Under the pieces are notes generated by a model that had not been told where the DNA came from, searched no databases, and worked only from the letters and a program-made list of their open reading frames with translations. DNA of 64,000 nt from Cellvibrio sp. PSBB006 (GTDB taxonomy: Bacteria; Pseudomonadota; Gammaproteobacteria; Pseudomonadales; Cellvibrionaceae): the NCBI RefSeq assembly GCF_002162135.1, contig NZ_CP021382.1, positions 1,860,001-1,924,000 of the forward strand. Reading direction: 5' to 3'. Both the position numbers and the translations under genes were made by a program. Below are positions 58,035 through 64,000 of this stretch, piece after piece; the stretch's first letter is position 1, and each line of letters opens with the position of its first letter.

Positions 58035-59171
58035 ATGACCAACCTCTCCCCCACCTTGCAACTTGCCACTGATCTTATTCGCTGTCGTTCCGTCACACCG
58101 GCGGACGATGGCTGTCAGCAGATGATGACCAAACGTCTTGAAGCCATCGGCTTTAAGGTTGAGCACTTACGCTTTGATGACGTGGATAATTTCTGGGCTG
58201 TGCGCGGTGAATCAGGCCCCATTCTCGCTTTTGCCGGACACACCGATGTTGTGCCTACCGGCCCCGAACAACAGTGGACAAATCCACCCTTCGAGCCGCG
58301 CATCATTGATGGCATGTTACACGGGCGCGGCGCCGCCGATATGAAAGGCTCACTCGCCTCCATGGTGCTTGCCTGTGAAAGTTTTGTCGCAAAACATCCC
58401 GATCATTCCGGGCGCATCGCCTTTTTGATCACCAGCGACGAGGAAGGCCCATCCATCAATGGCACGGTCAAGGTTGTCGAGTGGCTAGAAGCGAATAACA
58501 CCAGGATCACCTGGTGTATCGTCGGTGAACCATCCTCCACCAAGCTGGTGGGCGATGTGATTAAAAATGGTCGTCGCGGCTCGCTCGGCGGCATCCTGAC
58601 AGTAAAAGGTATTCAAGGCCATGTGGCCTACCCTCACCTCGCAGATAATCCGATCCATAAACTGGCACCGGCTCTCACCGAACTGGCCGCTGAACACTGG
58701 GATGATGGTAACGAATTTTTTCCGGCTACCAGTTTTCAAGTATCGAATATTAACGGCGGCACCGGCGCAACCAACGTTATTCCCGGCACTGTTGAGGTGG
58801 TATTTAATTTTCGTTTTTCCACCGAATTGACCGATGCAATCCTGCGCGAACGCACGGAAGCTATCCTCAACAAACATGGCTTGAATTACGACATCACCTG
58901 GACGCTCAGCGGCCAACCTTTTCTTACACCGCGCGGTGATTTGGTGAATGCGGTCGTAGCTGCTATTAAAAGCGAAACCGGACGTGACGCTGAACTCTCC
59001 ACTTCCGGCGGCACCTCAGATGGACGATTCATCGCCCCCACCGGTGCGCAGGTTGTCGAGCTCGGCCCCATCAACGCCACGATTCACAAAGTGAATGAAT
59101 GTATCAGTGCGGCGGATCTGGAAACCTTGACCGGGATTTATGAAAAGGCTCTGGAGAATTTGCTCGCCTAA
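58035..59171 (+). CDS. dapE: Succinyl-diaminopimelate desuccinylase
   Basis: DapE releases L,L-diaminopimelate from its N-succinyl form. The M20 zinc site is seen in [21 protein letters not shown] and TSDEEGPS, and the dimerisation domain spans about 180-290. The 378 residues are of usual length. It completes the succinylase branch with dapC and dapD 9-12 kb upstream. Confidence 0.97.
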   Translation: MTNLSPTLQLATDLIRCRSVTPADDGCQQMMTKRLEAIGFKVEHLRFDDVDNFWAVRGESGPILAFAGHTDVVPTGPEQQWTNPPFEPRIIDGMLHGRGAADMKGSLASMVLACESFVAKHPDHSGRIAFLITSDEEGPSINGTVKVVEWLEANNTRITWCIVGEPSSTKLVGDVIKNGRRGSLGGILTVKGIQGHVAYPHLADNPIHKLAPALTELAAEHWDDGNEFFPATSFQVSNINGGTGATNVIPGTVEVVFNFRFSTELTDAILRERTEAILNKHGLNYDITWTLSGQPFLTPRGDLVNAVVAAIKSETGRDAELSTSGGTSDGRFIAPTGAQVVELGPINATIHKVNECISAADLETLTGIYEKALENLLA

Positions 59172-59261
59172 CCCACGGAAAGTATTCCTTTTTTGACAAG
59201 CCGGGACCGCGGGTTCGAGCAAAAAAACCTTAGCAAAACCCGTACACATACAAACACTATC

Positions 59262-59290
59262 CCGTAGCAGAACGACACTGACTGCTACGG
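59262..59290. other. Inverted repeat upstream of the GH16 gene
   Basis: A perfect 8-bp inverted repeat ccgtagca / tgctacgg with a 13-base spacer lies about 100 bases before the GH16 start and 90 bases after dapE. It could be an operator or a weak terminator; nothing in the sequence decides between these. Confidence 0.3.
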
Positions 59291-59386
59291 CTACTACGCT
59301 CTGCAATAGATAATCCGCCGTCGATGCAGCTTCCCAAGCCGCATTGGAATTATCAATTAACAATAACGAATTGCGGAGTCTTTACT

Positions 59387-60607
59387 ATGCCTGTCTACAA
59401 AACTTCTCTCATTGGAATCTCAAATTTACTGCGCGTTTTTCTGTTGTTTCTTTCACTCTGCGTGCTGCCGCACGCCAACGCCCAAAACTGGCAACTGATC
59501 TGGAGTGACGAATTTAATTACTCCGGCTATCCCAATGGTAATTGGAGCCCGGAAATCTGGAACCCCGGTGTGGTGAATAATGAATTGCAACATTACACCG
59601 CCAACCTCGATAACGCTTACGTCTCCAATGGCACGTTAAAAATTAAAGCCGCCGCGGTGTATAACAACTCCACCGGGCAGAATGATTATTACTCAGCGCG
59701 GTTGAACTCTACCGCTTCCTGGACCTATGGGCGATTTGAAGCACGTATGAAGCTGCCCGGCGGCTGGGGTACCTGGCCGGCGTTCTGGCTGTATCCCGAT
59801 GATGATTTTCGTTACGGCACCAATCCGATCACCAACTATGGTTGGCCCAACGCCGGGGAAATCGACATCATGGAAAATGTGGGCTATGACCAGAATGTGA
59901 TCCACGCGTCTACCCACAGCGCGTGCTGCTTTTGGGCAGTGGGCACCCAGCGCACCGGCACAATTAATGTGGCAGACCCTACGGCAAATTGGCACGTGTA
60001 TGCCGCGGAATGGTATCCGGATCACATCGCCTTTTTTGTGGATGGCGTGAATTATTTTACGGTGTGGAACGACGGCACCGGCTGGGAGTCATGGCCGTTT
60101 AATCACAACTTCCACATTATCTTGAATCTCGCCGTTGGCGGCAGCTGGGGCGGCGCGCAGGGCGTTGATCCCAATATCTGGCCGCGCATCATGGAAGTGG
60201 ACTACGTGCGGGTCTATCAACAAAATAATGCGGCACCAATCCAGATTGAAGCGGAAAATTTCGCGCAGATGTCCGGCGTGCAAACGGAAAGTTGCTCCGA
60301 AGGCGGGCAAAATGTTGGCTGGATTGAGGCAGGCGACTGGATGGTGTGGAACGTGAATATTCCGTCATCCGGCAGTTACAACGTTCAATACCGCGTTGCC
60401 AGCCAGAACGGCGGTGGCTCCATCCAATTTGAGCGTGCCGGCGGCGGCCTGACTTACGGCATTATCGGCGTTCCCAGCACAGGTGGCTGGCAAAACTGGA
60501 CGACGATTTCCCACAACGTGAATTTAACGGCGGGCCAACAGCAAGTTGCTATCTACGCACCGGCCGGTGGTTACAATTTGAATTGGATTCGTGTTACGCG
60601 GAATTAA
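59387..60607 (+). CDS. GH16 beta-glucanase with C-terminal CBM6
   Basis: This is a secreted endo-beta-1,3(1,3-1,4)-glucanase-type enzyme. From the ATG at 59387 (GGAG upstream) there is a signal peptide cut after LPHANA, near residue 29. The GH16 catalytic domain (about 30-275) has the active-site motif EIDIMENVG with both glutamates. A CBM6 (about 282-406) begins IQIEAENFAQMSG and includes GWIEAGDWMVW. CBM6 binds beta-glucan or xylan ends or chains. The combination fits laminarin or lichenan degradation, but the substrate is inferred. Confidence 0.94.
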   Translation: MPVYKTSLIGISNLLRVFLLFLSLCVLPHANAQNWQLIWSDEFNYSGYPNGNWSPEIWNPGVVNNELQHYTANLDNAYVSNGTLKIKAAAVYNNSTGQNDYYSARLNSTASWTYGRFEARMKLPGGWGTWPAFWLYPDDDFRYGTNPITNYGWPNAGEIDIMENVGYDQNVIHASTHSACCFWAVGTQRTGTINVADPTANWHVYAAEWYPDHIAFFVDGVNYFTVWNDGTGWESWPFNHNFHIILNLAVGGSWGGAQGVDPNIWPRIMEVDYVRVYQQNNAAPIQIEAENFAQMSGVQTESCSEGGQNVGWIEAGDWMVWNVNIPSSGSYNVQYRVASQNGGGSIQFERAGGGLTYGIIGVPSTGGWQNWTTISHNVNLTAGQQQVAIYAPAGGYNLNWIRVTRN

Positions 60608-60620
60608 TTAGTGTGCAACG

Positions 60621-60657
60621 CGGTAGAAGGGTGTGACGAATAGCAGTCCTTCTACCG
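60621..60657. terminator. Hairpin between the convergent GH16 and AhpD-like genes
   Basis: cggtagaagg and ccttctaccg form a perfect 10-bp stem with a 17-base loop, followed by ttgttt on the plus strand. It is a plausible bidirectional transcript end. Confidence 0.55.
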
Positions 60658-60673
60658 TTGTTTCACCACATCC

Positions 60674-61186
60674 CTATACCATTATCTCCACCAGACTACA
60701 GGTCACGGTATAACCCAATGCGCGTTTGATAGTAGGAAAGATCGCAACAGTGGCAATACATACCCCCAACTCAATTAACTGCGCTTTATTGAGAGCATGA
60801 TTGATGCGTTCACGCAATACCGGATCGATCGTCTGATAGGACGCAACACTGGTAGAAAAGTCATAGATATCTTTCAGATGTTCCGGCAGATTACTGCCGC
60901 CATTCAAGCTTGCCGCAACCCATTTTCGATCAACGCCGGCCTCTAACGCCATACGCACATTGAGCTGCACGCAGTGCCCGCAATCAGCAACCTGCATGGA
61001 TGCCAATTTGGCAATCCAGTAAGTGTCGATATCAAGGGTTTCCCGATGTTGAGATAAGGGTTGGAAATTCGCGAATTTTTCATACCCTGAAGGTGAGTGT
61101 TGTAAAAATTCATGCAGGTAACCTGCATCATAGTGATAATGTTCTTCAAATTTTTTTAACTGTTCAGAATGATTTTCCTGAGTCAT
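60674..61186 (-). CDS. AhpD-like / carboxymuconolactone decarboxylase family protein
   Basis: This 170-residue helical protein carries the CGHC motif with His-adjacent cysteines (ADCGHCVQLN) typical of AhpD-type peroxidase partners, and the CMD-like segment ERINHALNKAQLIELG. I chose the ATG at 61186 because GAGG lies 5 bases upstream; a longer frame reaches 61282. It lies just downstream of the LysR gene on the same strand and may be cotranscribed with it. Its substrate is unknown. Confidence 0.78.
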   Translation of the reverse strand: MTQENHSEQLKKFEEHYHYDAGYLHEFLQHSPSGYEKFANFQPLSQHRETLDIDTYWIAKLASMQVADCGHCVQLNVRMALEAGVDRKWVAASLNGGSNLPEHLKDIYDFSTSVASYQTIDPVLRERINHALNKAQLIELGVCIATVAIFPTIKRALGYTVTCSLVEIMV

Positions 61187-61290
61187 AACCACCTCATTGG
61201 ATAGATTGCCAGAGACCGGATCATCATCACCAAAAGACAGGTGTTGTCCGGGATGGAATGTATTATCGCTACGCTCTTGCACGCCGCCAG

Positions 61291-62235
61291 TTACTTACTA
61301 TCGGGATTAACGATAGATTCAGGCAGCGCAACAGGTTCGCTGTAATATTTTCCATAGAGTCGACCGGCTTCCCGCGCAAACCATTTGGCCCCCACACCTT
61401 GCGGTGTTTTCGTTGACCAAAGCAAATCCACCCCTAGGCTCCAGGACGTCAGGGCATTATTGATATTTAATTCAATCAACTTCCCGGTTTTCAGAAAGGG
61501 ACGCGCCGCTTCGTAAGGTGCATTGACCCAGCCCACGCCGCGGTGGGCCAGTTCCATCGCCTGCAATAGCGAATCACAGGTCCAGATTTGTGCTGATAAC
61601 TGCCAGCGTTTATGACTGGTGGCCGAGGCTGTAATAATTTGTCGATACTTACCCAGATCATTCAATGAAACAATGTTGGCCTGCGAAAGCGGATGCTCAC
61701 GACCAACAAGAATCAGCACTTTCTGTTGCCCGAGATTCGTAAAGTCAATTTCTTCGGGATAGGCATCGCGACTGGTAACGAATGCGAAATCGGCTTCGCC
61801 ATTGGCAACCATTGCAATGATTTCATTGTCAACGGCGGTATTGGAAACCACCTGGGTAAAGGGAAAGCGTTCAGCGAATGCGGCCAGTATATCGTTCAAA
61901 CGATCCGGCATAACCAATTCTTCAAACGCAAGACGCAGCTGGCTTTCTTCACCCGCTTGATACGATGCCGCCGCCTGTTGAAAGCGTTTCATCTGGGCAA
62001 TCACCTGGCGTGCGAGCGGCAGCAATAACCCGGCAGCTTCGGTCGCGACCGGATATTTGCCTGTGCGATCAAACAAGCTCAGATTCAAATCCAGCTCCAG
62101 ATTCTGGATCTGTGTACTCACCACACTTTGCACTTTACCGAGTTCGCGCGCGGCAGCAGAAAACGAACCCTTTTCACATGCGGTAATAAATGCGCGCAAT
62201 TGTTCAACACTGATTTGATCCACTGTTTCTTTCAT
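61291..62235 (-). CDS. LysR-family transcriptional regulator
   Basis: This 314-residue regulator has an N-terminal winged helix-turn-helix (FITACEKGSFSAAARELG, about residues 13-30) and a C-terminal substrate-binding domain (about 90-295). It is divergent from the MFS transporter across 96 bp, a layout in which LysR proteins usually control the neighbour. The ligand cannot be predicted. Confidence 0.93.
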   Translation of the reverse strand: MKETVDQISVEQLRAFITACEKGSFSAAARELGKVQSVVSTQIQNLELDLNLSLFDRTGKYPVATEAAGLLLPLARQVIAQMKRFQQAAASYQAGEESQLRLAFEELVMPDRLNDILAAFAERFPFTQVVSNTAVDNEIIAMVANGEADFAFVTSRDAYPEEIDFTNLGQQKVLILVGREHPLSQANIVSLNDLGKYRQIITASATSHKRWQLSAQIWTCDSLLQAMELAHRGVGWVNAPYEAARPFLKTGKLIELNINNALTSWSLGVDLLWSTKTPQGVGAKWFAREAGRLYGKYYSEPVALPESIVNPDSK

Positions 62236-62331
62236 CTATCGCGATCCCAGATAGTAACTCATTCTGCTTTGTTGAATGATCGACATAGTATCCACCCTCC
62301 AACTTATGATTACTTTGCAGTGGAGAGGAAT

Positions 62332-63570
62332 ATGCTGTCGTCACGTCGAATGCTGCCGATTATACTGACAATATTTACCGGTTTTATTGGCTTCAGTTTA
62401 CCTTTTCCCGTATTCAGTCATTTATTTCTTGCGGTCGATTCGACTTTTCTACCGCCAGGTATTCCCCTTGATGAGCGTAAAATCCTGCTGGGATTCGCGC
62501 TTGCACTTTATCCATTTGGCCAAATACTCAGCGCTCCCGGATGGGGTCGTTATTCTGATCGCCGCGGGCGCAAGCCCGCCTTGACCGTATCGCTAATGGT
62601 TGCCAGTGTCGGCATGGCGTTGGTTGCGTTCGGCGTATTCGCCAATCTTTTATGGGCCGTGTTGGTGGGAAGGCTTATCTCCGGCCTCGGCGAAGGCAAC
62701 ATGGCGATTGCACAAGCGATGGCCAGCGACGAAGGCAGCGATCATGAAGCCGGTAATTTTGCCGCACTCTCCATTGCCATGAATGCGGGCTGGATCATCG
62801 GTCCACTACTGGGCGGATTTTTGGGCGACCCGACCGCAACACCTGTCAGCAGCCCGGCCCTGCCTTTCATCCTTGCGGTTGCGATGTATCTGATCAATGT
62901 TCTGGTAGTCATCATTTTTGTTGAGGAACGTCCAACATCACCAGCCCATGCCAGCAAACACAACACTATTAAACTGCCACAGCTTTTCCGCCAACCGAAT
63001 ATGCTGGCGGTGTTAACGCTGACGCTACTGGCATTTTGGAGCGTTTATACCCTGTTCTCTTATTTGCCTCCCTACCTCGTTCAAGTATTTGCATCGACAA
63101 CGGCTGATATTGGAATGTATTGCGCATTATTAAGTGTTCCCCTGATCATTGCCGGGCTACTGACAAGTGCGCTGAGTCGTTGGCTCGACACAAAAAAATT
63201 GACCGCACTTGCGCTCCTGCTGATGGCAAGCGGGTTGTTATTGCTGACCAACGCAGATTCCATCGCTGGATTGATTCTACCTGTGAGCATGGTGGCTTTT
63301 GGCATTGTGTTTATTGAGGTCACCAGCGCGCAGTTCGTGTCCCGATTGGCTACATCACAGGAAAAGGGCGAGTTGATGGGTATTTACCGCAGCGTCGTGG
63401 TGATTGCTGAAGTCATCGCTACCTTAGCCGCCGGGTATTTGGCGAGCTGGACTGTCACCCTGCCTTTTATCGTCGCGAGTATCACAGTGATTTTCGCCCT
63501 GTTTTTCCTGCTCCAATTACCGCGTGAGGAGCAAAACCTGGCAAGCGAAGCGGAAGAGTCCAGCGTGTGA
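62332..63570 (+). CDS. MFS transporter
   Basis: This 412-residue protein has about 12 membrane helices and the MFS motif A as GRYSDRRGRKPAL between helices 2 and 3. I chose the ATG at 62332 because GGAGAGG lies upstream; the longer frame would overlap the divergent LysR gene. It resembles drug or metabolite exporters of the DHA type, but the substrate is unknown. It is probably controlled by the divergent LysR. Confidence 0.9.
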   Translation: MLSSRRMLPIILTIFTGFIGFSLPFPVFSHLFLAVDSTFLPPGIPLDERKILLGFALALYPFGQILSAPGWGRYSDRRGRKPALTVSLMVASVGMALVAFGVFANLLWAVLVGRLISGLGEGNMAIAQAMASDEGSDHEAGNFAALSIAMNAGWIIGPLLGGFLGDPTATPVSSPALPFILAVAMYLINVLVVIIFVEERPTSPAHASKHNTIKLPQLFRQPNMLAVLTLTLLAFWSVYTLFSYLPPYLVQVFASTTADIGMYCALLSVPLIIAGLLTSALSRWLDTKKLTALALLLMASGLLLLTNADSIAGLILPVSMVAFGIVFIEVTSAQFVSRLATSQEKGELMGIYRSVVVIAEVIATLAAGYLASWTVTLPFIVASITVIFALFFLLQLPREEQNLASEAEESSV

Positions 63571-63644
63571 TTTTTGCATCATGGGCGCTATCAACTTACA
63601 ATCACGCCCCACAAATTCAAATCAAATAACAGGAGGAAAATTTT

Positions 63645-64000
63645 ATGTTTCTGCCCGATGACATGTACCCTTCGCGCACAGGTGCGGATGAACAAGTCAT
63701 TCCAAGAAAAGATCCCGCAATCTATAACAACCCATCCCTTTCTGAAAACCCACTCGCGCAGAGCTCGCTGGATTTCTATGCCGACAACGGCTTCCTGGTA
63801 TTGCCGGATTATCTGCCGGAACAGGTTTCCCCGCTGCTCGCGGAAATTGAAGCGTTGAAAAAAACCATGGCAGGTGAAGAGGCGCTGGTAACCGAACCAG
63901 GCAGCCGTGAAGTGCGCACCATCTTCAAACCTTTTCAATACAGCGATGTGATTCGCAATTTTTTTCGCGACCCGAAAATTCTTAATGTGGCCCGTCAGTT
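63645..64000 (+). CDS. ectD: Ectoine hydroxylase-like Fe(II)/2-oxoglutarate dioxygenase, 3' truncated by the window
   Basis: The first 118 residues are present, from the ATG at 63645 with AGGAGG upstream. The start (LPDDMYPSRTG and RKDPAIYN), the FYADNGFLVLPDYL strand and VTEPGSREVRTIF match, as I recall, the N terminus of ectoine hydroxylase (EctD), which makes the osmoprotectant 5-hydroxyectoine. The iron-binding HxD...H motif would lie beyond the window, so another phytanoyl-CoA dioxygenase relative remains possible. No ectABC is visible here. Confidence 0.75.
   Translation, partial: MFLPDDMYPSRTGADEQVIPRKDPAIYNNPSLSENPLAQSSLDFYADNGFLVLPDYLPEQVSPLLAEIEALKKTMAGEEALVTEPGSREVRTIFKPFQYSDVIRNFFRDPKILNVARQ

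Noticed and set aside
1..64000. tRNA, rRNA, CRISPR array, insertion sequence or prophage
   Set aside because: I looked for tRNA-like ends, spaced direct repeats, transposase motifs and integrase genes on both strands and found none I could support.

Overview
The window looks like a chromosomal segment of a plant-polysaccharide-degrading gammaproteobacterium of the Cellvibrio type. Three things suggest this: secreted GH5 and GH16-CBM6 glycanases, tandem lipoprotein esterases, and a housekeeping gene order close to that of Pseudomonas (rpsB-tsf-pyrH-frr-uppS-cdsA-dxr-rseP-bamA-skp-lpxD-fabZ-lpxA-lpxB-rnhB-dnaE-accA on one strand, with map-glnD-dapC-dapD diverging). The genus is inferred from gene content and was not tested by any search. 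I saw no rRNA, tRNA, CRISPR array, insertion sequence or prophage.

Layout. 0-3 kb: the 3' end of a GH5 endoglucanase converges on two tandem lipoprotein alpha/beta-hydrolases; the second has lost its nucleophile serine. 3.4-11.3 kb: aceF and aceE (pyruvate dehydrogenase E2 and E1) and a large M16 peptidase. 11.4-18.7 kb: tusA-like and bepA (divergent), a PAS-GGDEF-EAL gene split by a frameshift at a 5-base homopolymer, slyX, a class-C-like serine hydrolase and a lipoprotein cytochrome c. 18.8-21.7 kb: yciH, a DUF3820 protein, an unrecognised membrane-anchored protein and the ABC-F factor ybiT. 21.9-41.8 kb: one long minus-strand block for envelope, lipid A, isoprenoid and fatty-acid synthesis, translation and replication. 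42-51.5 kb: uxuA, map, glnD, dapC, nth, an ArsC-like gene, dapD, a YebC-family gene and a TM2 protein. 51.5-56.3 kb: a three-gene ABC cassette in which a GldF-like permease is fused to a GldG-like domain. 56.8-64 kb: an Hsp20 with a heat-shock-like promoter, an RDD protein, dapE, a GH16-CBM6 glucanase, an AhpD-like protein, a LysR/MFS divergent pair, and the 5' end of an ectoine hydroxylase-like gene.

How the genes work together. The minus-strand block joins translation (rpsB, tsf, frr), UMP kinase, undecaprenyl and CDP-diacylglycerol synthesis, outer-membrane assembly (bamA, skp, rseP), lipid A (lpxD, lpxA, lpxB) and fatty-acid supply (fabZ, accA). Facing it, map, glnD and three lysine/diaminopimelate genes (dapC, dapD, dapE) serve protein maturation, nitrogen sensing and peptidoglycan precursor synthesis.

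Non-coding structure holds most of the less ordinary signal. One family of roughly 90-185 bp intergenic elements (3.2, 21.8 and 26.6 kb) has outer inverted arms and an inner hairpin whose stems differ between copies while the loop and a following core stay constant. A second, REP-like hairpin family occurs only between 46.8 and 56.6 kb, at six loci. The coding observations most worth a second look are the serine-less esterase paralogue, the homopolymer frameshift, an EF-hand-like loop in a BamA surface loop, and an unusual Fe-S cysteine spacing in Nth. I found no clear undescribed multi-gene system.
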